Positions 42,365 to 51,015 of a DNA stretch of 64,000 nt are shown piece after piece. Position numbers and translations under genes: made by a program. Origin of the DNA: Frigoribacterium sp. PhB116 (lineage in GTDB: Bacteria > Actinomycetota > Actinomycetes > Actinomycetales > Microbacteriaceae); assembly GCF_004364285.1 (NCBI RefSeq), contig NZ_SOBE01000002.1, positions 372,001-436,000 on the forward strand, written 5' to 3'. How positions within the stretch are numbered: position 1 is the first letter of the stretch; each line of letters starts with the position of its first letter. The notes below the pieces were generated by a model. It saw only the letters and a list, made by a program, of their open reading frames with translations, did no database searches and was not told the origin of the DNA.

Positions 42365-43389
42365 CGCCGCGCCTCCTTCTTGCTCGTCCTGCTCGTCTTC
42401 CCCGTCGCGATCGAGGCCGTGTCGGGGTCGTCGTCCTCGTCGACGGCCTTGCGCCCGGTGAGCTGCAGGAACACGTCGTCGAGCGTGGGGCGACGCATGC
42501 CGGCGTCGTGCAGCTCGATGCCCGCGGCGCCGAGGTCGGCCAGGGTGCGCTGCAGCGCGGTCGGGCCGTCGGTGACGGCGACCTCGACCTGACGGCCGTC
42601 GCTGCCGAGCGTCGGCTCCGCGTCGCCGTGCCGTCGCAGCACCTCGAGCGCCTGGTCCGCACGGGCCTCGTCGACGAGCGCGACGACGAGGCGGTGCCCG
42701 CCCACCTGCGCCTTGAGGTGGTCGGCGGTGCCCTCGGCGATGACGCGCCCGCCGTCGATGACGGCGATGTCGTCGGCCAGCCGGTCCGCCTCCTCCAGGT
42801 ACTGGGTCGTCAGCAGCACCGTGGTGCCGCCGGCGACGAGGGAGGTGATGATGTCCCACAGGGCGAGGCGGCTGCGGGGGTCGAGCCCGGTCGTCGGCTC
42901 GTCGAGGAACAGGACGCGCGGGTTCGTCACGAGGGCGCCCGCGAGGTCGATCCGTCGGCGCATGCCGCCCGAGAAGCCCTTGACCGGGCGATCGCCGGCG
43001 GCCGAGAGGTCGAACACGTCGATCAGCTCGCGGGCCCGCTCGCGCGACACCTTCGCGCCGAGGTGGTAGAGCCGGCCGATCATGTCGAGGTTCTCGAAGC
43101 CGGTGAGGTTCTCGTCGACGGCTGCGTACTGGCCCGAGACCCCGATGGTGCGGCGGGTGGCCTGCGGGTCGGCGACGACGTCGATCCCGGCGATGTGCGC
43201 CGTGCCCGAGTCGGGCACCTCGAGCGTCGTCAGCATCTTGACCACGGTCGTCTTGCCGGCGCCGTTGGGCCCGAGCAGCGCCTTGACGGTGCCCTCGGGC
43301 ACGGTGAGGTCGAAGCCGGTCAGCGCGTGCACCGGGCCCGACTTCGAGCGGTAGGTCTTCGTCAGGCCCGAGGCCTCGATCATCGCCAT
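42361..43389 (-). CDS. ABC transporter ATPase, DrrA family
   Basis: 342 residues. Walker A Gly-Pro-Asn-Gly-Ala-Gly-Lys-Thr-Thr, signature Phe-Ser-Gly-Gly-Met-Arg-Arg-Arg, Walker B Leu-Phe-Leu-Asp-Glu-Pro-Thr-Thr-Gly-Leu-Asp-Pro, then the DrrA-type C-terminal domain and a Lys/Arg/Asp-rich tail. GGAGG stands 7 nt before the ATG at 43389; -10 candidate TACTTT sits further up. The very long frame continuing leftwards toward 46584 on this strand is only the shadow of putA. Ends in Lys-Glu-Ala-Arg-Arg, encoded by a dispersed-motif copy (42367-42376). Confidence 0.92.
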   Translation of the reverse strand: MAMIEASGLTKTYRSKSGPVHALTGFDLTVPEGTVKALLGPNGAGKTTVVKMLTTLEVPDSGTAHIAGIDVVADPQATRRTIGVSGQYAAVDENLTGFENLDMIGRLYHLGAKVSRERARELIDVFDLSAAGDRPVKGFSGGMRRRIDLAGALVTNPRVLFLDEPTTGLDPRSRLALWDIITSLVAGGTTVLLTTQYLEEADRLADDIAVIDGGRVIAEGTADHLKAQVGGHRLVVALVDEARADQALEVLRRHGDAEPTLGSDGRQVEVAVTDGPTALQRTLADLGAAGIELHDAGMRRPTLDDVFLQLTGRKAVDEDDDPDTASIATGKTSRTSKKEARR

Positions 43390-43568
43390 CTGCGCGCCTC
43401 CGACGTGGGGTGACGTCGCCGGACCCCCTGGTTCGGCGACGAGGCGAAAGTACCAGCCGCAGGGCTCTCCCACCAGAGGACGGGTCGGTCGCGGACCCTG
43501 CCGAGGAGGCGTCGGTCGCCTGTGCAGGAGGCAGGGGCAGGCCGCCACGTTACGGTCGTGTGTCAAAC

Positions 43569-43605
43569 CTTGCCGACTGGCAAGTTCCGGACTTATCGTG
43601 ACCGC
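43569..43605 (+). promoter_or_regulatory. putA promoter with an inverted-repeat operator
   Basis: TTGCCG (43570-43575), 18 nt, TATCGT (43594-43599), then 6 nt to the ATG: a leaderless, well-formed promoter. CTTGCC-N4-GGCAAG (43569-43584) covers the -35, a likely repressor or activator site for proline control. Confidence 0.65.
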
Positions 43606-46600
43606 ATGACCACCATCGACCAGCCGGCCCGGCCGGCAGCTGCAGCCCTCCCGGAGTCGATCGGCGACGACGCCGTCGCCCTGGCCCGCCGCTGGGCGCA
43701 CGAGGCGTCGTCGGCGCCCAGCACCGACTCGGCCCACCTGCTCGCGCAGGTGCTCAAGGACGAGTCGGGCCTCGCCTTCACCATCGGCTTCGTCGACCGC
43801 GTCGTCCGCCCGGAGGACCTCAGCGTCGCCGCCCGCAACCTGTCGCGCCTCGCCTCGCAGGTGCCCGCCTTCCTGCCCTGGTACATGCGCGGCGCCGTCA
43901 GGGTCGGCGGCGTCGTCGCCCCCGTGCTGCCCGGCGTCGTCGTGCCCGTCGCCCGGCGCGTGCTGCGCGGCATGGTCGGCCACCTCATCGCCGACGCCCG
44001 CCCGGCGAAGCTCGGCGCGGCGATCAGCAGCATCAAGGCCGAGGGCACGCGCCTCAACCTCAACCTGCTCGGCGAGGCCGTGCTCGGCGACGCCGAGGCC
44101 GAGCACCGCCTCGCGGGCACCCGAGCCCTGCTCGAGCGCGACGACGTCGACTACGTCTCGATCAAGGTGTCGTCGATCGTCAGCCAGCTCTCGATGTGGG
44201 CTTTCGACGAGACCGTCGAGCGGGTCGTCGAGAAGCTCACGCCCCTCTATGAGCTCGCCGCCCGCTCGCGCGAGCCCAAGTTCATCAACCTCGACATGGA
44301 GGAGTACCGCGACCTCGACCTGACGATCGCGGTCTTCACTCGCCTCCTCGACCAGCCGCAGCTGCAGGGCCTCGAGGCCGGCATCGTGCTGCAGACGTAC
44401 CTGCCCGACGCCCTCGGCGCCCTGCAGGGTCTGACCGAGTGGGCGACCCGACGGGTCGACGCGGGCGGGGCGTCGATCAAGGTCCGCGTGGTCAAGGGCG
44501 CGAACCTCGCCATGGAGACCGTCGACGCCGTCGTGCACGAGTGGCCGCTCGCCACCTACGACACGAAGCAGGCCAGCGACACGAACTACAAGCGCGTGCT
44601 CGCCTGGGCCCTGACGACCGAGCGCACGCGAGCGGTCAAGATCGGCGTCGCGGGCCACAACCTCTTCGACATCGCCTTCGCTCACCTCCTCGCCGAGGCG
44701 CGCGGCGTCGGCGGCCGCGTCGAGTTCGAGATGCTGCTCGGCATGGCCGAGGGCCAGGCCGAGCTCGTCAAGGCCGACGTCGGCGGGCTGCTGCTCTACA
44801 CGCCGGTCGTGCACCCGCGCGAGTTCGACGTCGCCATCAGCTACCTGATCCGCCGCCTCGAGGAGAACGCCTCGAGCGACAACTTCATGTCGGCCGTCTT
44901 CGAGCTCGCGTCGAACGAGGCGATGTTCGAGCGCGAGAAGGGCCGGTTCCTCGCCTCGCTCACCGACGTCGACGTCGAGGCGCCCGCTCCGCACCGCGTG
45001 CAGAGCCGGCTCGACGACGCGCAGGCGCTCCGGCCGCGCGAGGCCGGCAGCGGCTTCGACAACGAGCCCGACACCGACCCCGCCAAGGCCGACAACCGCG
45101 CGTGGGGCCGTGAGATCCAGCGTCGCTCGACCGACTCGGTGCTCGGCGTCGACCTCATCGAGCAGGCGCGGGTGACCGACTCCTCCGTGCTCGACGAGAT
45201 CGTCGCCGGCGCGGTCGCGGCACAGCCCGCCTGGGCGGCACGAGGAGGCGCGGGCCGGGCCGAGGTCCTCCGTGCCGCCGCCGTCACGCTGGCCGCCCGA
45301 CGGGCCGACCTGATGGAGGTCGCCGCGAGCGAGACCGGCAAGACCGTCGCCGAGGGCGACGTCGAGGTCAGCGAGGCGATCGACTTCGCCAACTGGTACG
45401 CCCACCTCGCCGAGGAGCTGGACGTCGTCGACGGCGCCGACTTCGTGCCCGAGCGCCTGACGCTCGTGACCCCGCCGTGGAACTTCCCCGTCGCGATCCC
45501 CGCCGGCTCGACGCTCGCGGCGCTCGCCGCGGGCAGCAGCGTCGTCGTGAAGCCGGCCGGCCAGGCGAAGCGCTGCGGCGCCGTCATGGTCGAGGCGCTG
45601 TGGGAGGCGGGCGTGCCCCGCGACGTGCTGCGGCTCGTCGACGTGGACGAGGGCGACCTCGGCCGCCACCTCGTCTCGCATCCTTCCGTCGACCGCGTGA
45701 TCCTCACCGGTGCCTTCGAGACGGCCGCGCTGTTCACGAGCTGGCGCACCGACCTGCCGCTGCTCGCCGAGACGAGCGGCAAGAACGCCATCATCGTCAC
45801 GCCGAGCGCCGACCTCGACCTCGCGGCCGCCGACGTGATCAAGTCGGCGTTCGGCCACGCCGGGCAGAAGTGCTCGGCCGCGAGCCTCGTGATCCTCGTC
45901 GGCTCGGTCGGCACCTCCGAGCGGTTCCGTCGCCAGCTGGTCGACGCGGCCTCGACCATGCGCGTCGGCTACCCGTCCGAGCCCACGACCCAGATGGGCC
46001 CGATCATCGAGCCTGCGTCGGGCAAGCTCGAGCGCGCCCTGACGACCCTGGGCGCGGGGGAGTCCTGGCTCGTCGCGCCCCGTCGGCTCGACGACAGCGG
46101 CCGTCTCTGGTCGCCCGGCGTGCGCGCCGGGGTGGCCGCGGGCAGCGAGTTCCACCTGACCGAGTACTTCGGCCCGGTGCTCGGCGTCATGACGGCCGCG
46201 ACCCTCGACGAGGCGATCGCGCTGCAGAACGCCACCGACTACGGCCTCACTGCCGGGCTGCACACCCTCGACCCTGCCGAGCTGTCGACCTGGCTCGACG
46301 GCGTCGAGGCCGGCAACCTCTACGTCAACCGCGGCATCACCGGCGCGGTCGTCCGACGCCAGCCGTTCGGCGGCTGGAAGAAGTCGTCGGTCGGCGCCGG
46401 AGCCAAGGCCGGTGGCCCGAACTACCTCGTGCACCTCGGGTCGTGGACGCCGACGACGCTCGCCGGTGCTGCCTCGAAGGAGGCGCGGCCCGCGAAGCCC
46501 GTCGCCGCCGCCCTCCGCGCCGCGACCCCGTCGCTCGGAGCCGACGCCGACCTGGTCGCGGCGGCCGTCGCCACCGACGAACACGTCTGGGCCTCCGAGT

Positions 46601-47094
46601 TCGGCGTCGCCCGCGACGTCAGCCAGCTCGGGCTCGAGCGCGACCTGCTGCGCTACCGCCCGCTCGCGGTGACGGTGCGCGCTGCCGAGGGCGCCTCCCT
46701 CGCCGACGTGGTGCGCGTGCTGCTCGCCGGCCTCCGCTCGGGGTCGCCTTTCACGGCGTCGGTCGCCACGGCCCTGCCGGAGTCGTTCGTCTCAGCGCTC
46801 GGCCTCGGCGTCGGAGCGATCCGGGTCGAGAGCGACGACGCCTGGCACGACCGCGTCCGGGCGGGCGGGCTGCGGACCGAGCGCGTGCGCCTCGTGACGG
46901 GTGCTGCCGACGGGGGCGCCGCCTCCTCGGCCCTCTCTGACGCGCTCGGCGGCGACCCGGCCGTCGCGGTCTTCGCCGCACCGGTCACGCCGACCGGACG
47001 TCTCGAGCTGCTGCCGTTCCTGCGCGAGCAGGCCGTGTCGATCACGGCGCACCGCTTCGGCAACCCCGACGCCTGGAGCGACGCGGTCATCTAG
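43606..47094 (+). CDS. putA: Bifunctional proline dehydrogenase / L-glutamate gamma-semialdehyde dehydrogenase (PutA)
   Basis: 1162 residues. Residues about 30-460 are the FAD proline dehydrogenase barrel (Val-Ser-Ile-Lys-Val-Ser-Ser, Asn-Leu-Asp-Met-Glu-Glu-Tyr, Leu-Gln-Thr-Tyr-Leu, Arg-Val-Val-Lys-Gly-Ala). Residues about 520-985 are the NAD aldehyde dehydrogenase (Pro-Pro-Trp-Asn-Phe-Pro, Glu-Thr-Ser-Gly-Lys-Asn, catalytic Cys in Gly-Gln-Lys-Cys-Ser-Ala). The last 170 residues are the extra ALDH-like C-terminal domain known from long PutAs. No ribbon-helix-helix DNA-binding domain, so it is not its own repressor. Oxidises proline to glutamate. Two dispersed-motif copies fall in linker-like, non-conserved segments. 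Confidence 0.95.
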   Translation: MTTIDQPARPAAAALPESIGDDAVALARRWAHEASSAPSTDSAHLLAQVLKDESGLAFTIGFVDRVVRPEDLSVAARNLSRLASQVPAFLPWYMRGAVRVGGVVAPVLPGVVVPVARRVLRGMVGHLIADARPAKLGAAISSIKAEGTRLNLNLLGEAVLGDAEAEHRLAGTRALLERDDVDYVSIKVSSIVSQLSMWAFDETVERVVEKLTPLYELAARSREPKFINLDMEEYRDLDLTIAVFTRLLDQPQLQGLEAGIVLQTYLPDALGALQGLTEWATRRVDAGGASIKVRVVKGANLAMETVDAVVHEWPLATYDTKQASDTNYKRVLAWALTTERTRAVKIGVAGHNLFDIAFAHLLAEARGVGGRVEFEMLLGMAEGQAELVKADVGGLLLYTPVVHPREFDVAISYLIRRLEENASSDNFMSAVFELASNEAMFEREKGRFLASLTDVDVEAPAPHRVQSRLDDAQALRPREAGSGFDNEPDTDPAKADNRAWGREIQRRSTDSVLGVDLIEQARVTDSSVLDEIVAGAVAAQPAWAARGGAGRAEVLRAAAVTLAARRADLMEVAASETGKTVAEGDVEVSEAIDFANWYAHLAEELDVVDGADFVPERLTLVTPPWNFPVAIPAGSTLAALAAGSSVVVKPAGQAKRCGAVMVEALWEAGVPRDVLRLVDVDEGDLGRHLVSHPSVDRVILTGAFETAALFTSWRTDLPLLAETSGKNAIIVTPSADLDLAAADVIKSAFGHAGQKCSAASLVILVGSVGTSERFRRQLVDAASTMRVGYPSEPTTQMGPIIEPASGKLERALTTLGAGESWLVAPRRLDDSGRLWSPGVRAGVAAGSEFHLTEYFGPVLGVMTAATLDEAIALQNATDYGLTAGLHTLDPAELSTWLDGVEAGNLYVNRGITGAVVRRQPFGGWKKSSVGAGAKAGGPNYLVHLGSWTPTTLAGAASKEARPAKPVAAALRAATPSLGADADLVAAAVATDEHVWASEFGVARDVSQLGLERDLLRYRPLAVTVRAAEGASLADVVRVLLAGLRSGSPFTASVATALPESFVSALGLGVGAIRVESDDAWHDRVRAGGLRTERVRLVTGAADGGAASSALSDALGGDPAVAVFAAPVTPTGRLELLPFLREQAVSITAHRFGNPDAWSDAVI

Positions 47095-47103
47095 CCCGGT
47101 CGG

Positions 47104-47166
47104 GATCGAGGTGACGCTCCGAGGGCGTCTCGTGTCGCAAGACCCCTGCGGAGCGTCACCTCGATC
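47104..47166. terminator. Bidirectional hairpin between putA and oleD
   Basis: Eighteen-bp perfect stem (47104-47121 with 47149-47166), 27-nt loop, between the two convergent stops. Confidence 0.85.
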
Positions 47167-47176
47167 TCGCTGGTCG

Positions 47177-48160
47177 TCAGTCGGCGGGGCTGCCCGCGTC
47201 GTACCAGGCGGCCAGGCGGCGGAGGCCCTCGTCGACCGAGACCCCGGGCGTCCACCGGAGGTCGTGCTGCGTGCGTCGCTGATCGAACCAGTGCGCCGTC
47301 GAGAGCTGCTCCGCGAGGAACCTCGTCATGGGCGGCTCGTCGGCGCCGGGCCGCACGGCCCAGACGCGCTCGACGAGCGAGCCCGCGACCCGGGCGAGCC
47401 CGGCGGGCACGCGGAGGCGCGGCACCGGCGCGCCGCCCGCGGCGCAGATCCCCGCCATCAGGTCGGCGACCGTGCGCGGCTCCCCGTTGGTGATCACGTA
47501 GGCGCCGCCCGAGAGGGCGTCGACCCGCTCGAGCGCGGCGGCGATGCCCGAGGCGGCGTTGTCGACGTAGGTCGAGTCGATCAGGGCGGCCCCGTGGTCG
47601 AGCAGCGGCAGCCGCCCCTGTCGGGCCCGCTCGACGATGCGCTCGACGAGCTGCGTGTCGCCGGGGCCCCAGACCAGGTGCGGGCGCACGGCGACGACAC
47701 GCAGGTCGTTCGTCGCGGCGGCGAGGGCGAGCAGCTCGGCGGCGGCCTTCGTCCCGGCGTAGTCGCCGCGTGCCCGCGAGGGGGACGCCGGCGCGGCGTC
47801 CTCGCCGACGATCGACGCGCCTCCGTGGGCCACCGAGGGCGACGAGACGAAGACGAGGCGGGCCACGCCGGAGGCGCGCATCGCGTCGAGCAGGGAGCTC
47901 GTGCCCCCGACGTTGACGGCCTCGAAGTCGGCGGGGTCGCCGGCCAGCGAGACCTTGGCGGCCAGGTGGACCACCGCCTCCTGCCCGTCGACCGCCGCCG
48001 CGACGGCCGCGGCGTCGGTCATCGAGCCAGCGACGTCGCGCACCCCGGCGACGCCCGACGGTCGACGCTGGAACGTCGTGACCTCGTGCCCGGCCGCCGC
48101 GACGGCCCGGGCGACCGCACCGCCGAGCAGGCCGCTCGCGCCCGTGACCAGCACCCTCAC
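47177..48160 (-). CDS. oleD: OleD, 2-alkyl-3-oxoalkanoate reductase of the olefin pathway
   Basis: 327 residues; GTG overlapping the oleBC stop (GTGA). Extended SDR/3-beta-HSD-like fold: Thr-Gly-Ala-Ser-Gly-Leu-Leu-Gly NAD(P) loop at the N-terminus, Val-Phe-Val-Ser-Ser-Pro-Ser catalytic Ser region, Tyr-Ala-Gly-Thr-Lys as YxxxK. In long-chain olefin biosynthesis OleD reduces the beta-ketoacid made by OleA to a beta-hydroxyacid. The assignment rests on gene order (oleA-oleBC-oleD) and fold. Confidence 0.88.
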   Translation of the reverse strand: MRVLVTGASGLLGGAVARAVAAAGHEVTTFQRRPSGVAGVRDVAGSMTDAAAVAAAVDGQEAVVHLAAKVSLAGDPADFEAVNVGGTSSLLDAMRASGVARLVFVSSPSVAHGGASIVGEDAAPASPSRARGDYAGTKAAAELLALAAATNDLRVVAVRPHLVWGPGDTQLVERIVERARQGRLPLLDHGAALIDSTYVDNAASGIAAALERVDALSGGAYVITNGEPRTVADLMAGICAAGGAPVPRLRVPAGLARVAGSLVERVWAVRPGADEPPMTRFLAEQLSTAHWFDQRRTQHDLRWTPGVSVDEGLRRLAAWYDAGSPAD

Positions 48161-51015
48161 GGGCGGCGCATCCGTCCGCCCGACAGCACGGACGCCGCCC
48201 ACGTCGCGAGGCGCGCGCGGTCGATCTTGCTGTTGTGGCGCACGTCGGTCGGCAGCACCGGCACGACGAGCACGGCGGCGACGCGGTGGCCGACGGCGTC
48301 GAGCACGGCCGCCCGCACGTCGGCGGCGAGGTCGGCGGCTGCGAGCCCGGGACGCCGGACGGCGGGGGATCCCTCGCAGACGACGACGACCTGCTGCGTG
48401 CCTGCCGGTCCGACGCCGACGACGGCCGCCCTCGCCACGCCGGCGAGCGACTCGACGGCCAGCTCGGCGGCGACCGGGGTCAGGGGGCCGGAGGCGGTCG
48501 TCACGACGTGCGGCAGGCGCCCCTCGACCCAGAGCCGGCCCTGCTCGTCGAGGTGTCCGACGTCGCCGGTGCGGTGCCACCGACCGGACGACCCGGCCGA
48601 GGAGGCGTCGGTCCCGACGGCAGCACCGCCCACGCCGGTCGTGTCGCCCACGCCGCGCACGCTGGCCCGGTCGGTCAGCCACAGCCGGTCGTACCCGTGC
48701 TTGAGGTGCGGCGCCGACACGACGATCTCGCCCGTGACGCCGACGGCGTCGGAGAACGCGTCGGAGGCGCGCCCCGCCTCGTCGAGCGGAGCGACGCGCA
48801 CCTGGACGGTCGGCGCAGGCCGTCCGACGCAGACCCCGTTCGCCGACGGGTCGCTCGCGGCCTCGCGGACCTCGTCGAGCGTGACGTCGGTCATCAGGAG
48901 GCCCTCGGTCATGCCGTAGGGGGTGTGCGGCACGGCTCGCGGCATGAGGTCGCCCGCGGCGGCGAGCAGCGTCGTCGAGACGGGGGCGCCGGCCGACAGG
49001 AACGTCGACACCCCGGCGAGTGCCCGGCGACCGGCGTCGTCGAGCTGGTCCGCGGTGGCGACCACGTTGGTCAGCGCGGCGGGGGAGAGGAACACGACCG
49101 TCGCGTCGACCGCCTCGGCCGCCGCCGCGACGGCACGGGCGGTCAGCGTGCGGGGCGAGGTGACGTCCATGTCGGGCGTCACGCTCGTCGCGCCGAGCGC
49201 GGGGCCGAGCAGGGCGAAGGGGGCGAAGCCGGCGACGAGGCCGGTGCCGGGTCCGACGCCGTACCGGTCGGCGAGTGCGTCGCGCAGCGCGGTCAGCTGG
49301 CCGTGCCGGTAGACGACGCCCTTGGCGGGCCCCGTCGAGCCGGACGTGAAGAGGATCGCGGCGGGTGCCTCGGCCGCGGGCGGCTCGGGCAGCTCGGCCA
49401 TCGCGGCGTGGGCACGACGACCGAGGGCGGCGATCTCGGGCAGTGAGGTCTCGACGCCGAGCGAGCGGGCCAGGACGGGCGAGAGGCGCTGGGTCGAGAC
49501 GACGCGTCCCGGCCAGCCGAGGGCGCGTGCAGCGGTCAGGCCGGGCAGCTGGCCGATGACGTGGTCGGGCCAGGCGCCGCGCACGGCACGGGTGAGCCCG
49601 CGGACGCCGAGCCCGGCGTCGGCGACGACGACCACGGCCCCGATCCGCACGCAGGCGTAGAGCACGGCGGTGAGCTCGGCCCCGGGCTGCACGAGCAGCG
49701 ACACCCGGTCGCCCGGTCGCACGCCGTGCTTGCGGAGGCCGAGCGCGATCTCGTGCACGCGTCGGCTGAGCAGCCGCCAGCTGACCCGGCGGGGGCCGGA
49801 GCCGCGCGCGGCCCCGTGCGGCACCATCTCGAGCAGGGCGGCCTCGGGGCTGTCGGCCAGGGAGTCGAGGTGCGACCAGAGCGGGCGGTCCTGGGCGGTG
49901 CCGGGCGCCTCCTCGGCGGTCGTCGCCGCCGTGCCTCGCGGGTCGGTGGCCATGGGCGCGGGGGTCGTCGCCACTGCACCGTCGCCGGTCGAGGCGGCAC
50001 GGCCGTCACCGGCCGAGGAGGCGCGGGTCGGCCCCTCGGGGAACCGGTCGCCCAGCCAGGTCAGCACGGCAGCCGCGTAGTCGACGTCCTCGGCGATCAT
50101 GTGCCCCGCGCCCTCGAAGCGGTGCACGTCGGCGTGCGGGAGGCGGTCGGCGAGGTCGTCGAGGTAGCGATCGCCGAAGATCGGGTCGCGCGGTCCCCAG
50201 AGCATCAGGCTCGGCACCGTGAGGTCGCGCAGGGCGGCGGCGATCCGGTCGAGCTCGGCGCGGCTCGGGTGCTGCTGGCCCGTGGGGATGTCGGCCACGA
50301 ACCCGCCGACGCCGCCACGGCGCGCAGCCGACAGGTAGGGCGCGCGGTAACCGGCACGGACGGTGTCCGTGAGCCGCGGGTGGGCGAGCCCGAGCGTCAC
50401 GTCGATGAACCCGGTCGTCGCGACGGTCGCGCGCCCGAGGACGCCGCGGGCGAGCGTCAGGCGGAGGGGCGCCGGGATCGGCTCGTCGGCCGGCTGGTGG
50501 ATCGCCGTGTTGAGCATCGTCACGGCTGCGAGCTGGCCGGGGTGGTCGACCGCCCAGCCCATCGAGACGACGCCGCCCCAGTCGTGTCCGAGCGTGACGA
50601 CGGGGCCGTCGAGGCCGAGCTCGGCGGTCAGCGCGGCGAGGTCGGCGATCCGCTGAGGCAGCCCCCGCTCGACGCCGGTCCGCTCCGAGAAGCCCATGTC
50701 GAGCTGGTCGACGGCGACGACCCGCCACGCGGGCCGGCCGGCCGCGGCGGCCTCGGTCGCCTGCGCCACGAGACGACGCCAGAGATACGACCAGGTCGGG
50801 TTGCCGTGCACGCAGAGCACGGTGCCGACGGGATCCGCCCCGAGTTCCTCGAGGGAGGCCGCGTTGTCGAGGAGGTGCCACGTGCGCTCGACGCGCTCGG
50901 CGCCTCCTGCAGGCACGGTCACCAGTCGCGACCACGACGGGTCGAGGCCGTCGAGCCCGGCCGGGGGGAGCGTCGCGGGCGACGTCGCCCGCGCGGCCGA
51001 GGGCAGGCGACTCAC
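48157..51015 (-). CDS. oleBC: OleBC fusion: beta-lactone decarboxylase + beta-lactone synthetase
   Basis: 952 residues; GTG overlapping the oleA stop. Residues about 20-325 are OleB, a haloalkane-dehalogenase-type alpha/beta hydrolase: nucleophile Asp145 in Gly-His-Asp-Trp-Gly-Gly, His305 in Gly-Ala-Gly-His-Met, Asp277 nearby. Residues about 325-385 are an Ala/Thr/Gly linker (with one dispersed-motif copy). Residues about 385-950 are OleC, an ANL-family enzyme (phosphate loop at 554-566, Phe-Thr-Ser-Gly-Ser-Thr-Gly; Tyr-Gly-Met-Thr-Glu; C-terminal Lys-Ile-Asp-Arg). OleC closes the beta-hydroxyacid to a beta-lactone and OleB removes CO2, giving an internal cis-alkene. The fusion is a known actinobacterial form. 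Confidence 0.92.
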   Translation of the reverse strand: MSRLPSAARATSPATLPPAGLDGLDPSWSRLVTVPAGGAERVERTWHLLDNAASLEELGADPVGTVLCVHGNPTWSYLWRRLVAQATEAAAAGRPAWRVVAVDQLDMGFSERTGVERGLPQRIADLAALTAELGLDGPVVTLGHDWGGVVSMGWAVDHPGQLAAVTMLNTAIHQPADEPIPAPLRLTLARGVLGRATVATTGFIDVTLGLAHPRLTDTVRAGYRAPYLSAARRGGVGGFVADIPTGQQHPSRAELDRIAAALRDLTVPSLMLWGPRDPIFGDRYLDDLADRLPHADVHRFEGAGHMIAEDVDYAAAVLTWLGDRFPEGPTRASSAGDGRAASTGDGAVATTPAPMATDPRGTAATTAEEAPGTAQDRPLWSHLDSLADSPEAALLEMVPHGAARGSGPRRVSWRLLSRRVHEIALGLRKHGVRPGDRVSLLVQPGAELTAVLYACVRIGAVVVVADAGLGVRGLTRAVRGAWPDHVIGQLPGLTAARALGWPGRVVSTQRLSPVLARSLGVETSLPEIAALGRRAHAAMAELPEPPAAEAPAAILFTSGSTGPAKGVVYRHGQLTALRDALADRYGVGPGTGLVAGFAPFALLGPALGATSVTPDMDVTSPRTLTARAVAAAAEAVDATVVFLSPAALTNVVATADQLDDAGRRALAGVSTFLSAGAPVSTTLLAAAGDLMPRAVPHTPYGMTEGLLMTDVTLDEVREAASDPSANGVCVGRPAPTVQVRVAPLDEAGRASDAFSDAVGVTGEIVVSAPHLKHGYDRLWLTDRASVRGVGDTTGVGGAAVGTDASSAGSSGRWHRTGDVGHLDEQGRLWVEGRLPHVVTTASGPLTPVAAELAVESLAGVARAAVVGVGPAGTQQVVVVCEGSPAVRRPGLAAADLAADVRAAVLDAVGHRVAAVLVVPVLPTDVRHNSKIDRARLATWAASVLSGGRMRRP

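Noticed and set aside
42361-46584. A 1407-codon minus-strand frame opposite putA
   Set aside because: It is the antisense shadow of putA, with Arg/Ala/Gly-rich nonsense composition. Only its last 343 codons (the ABC ATPase) are real.
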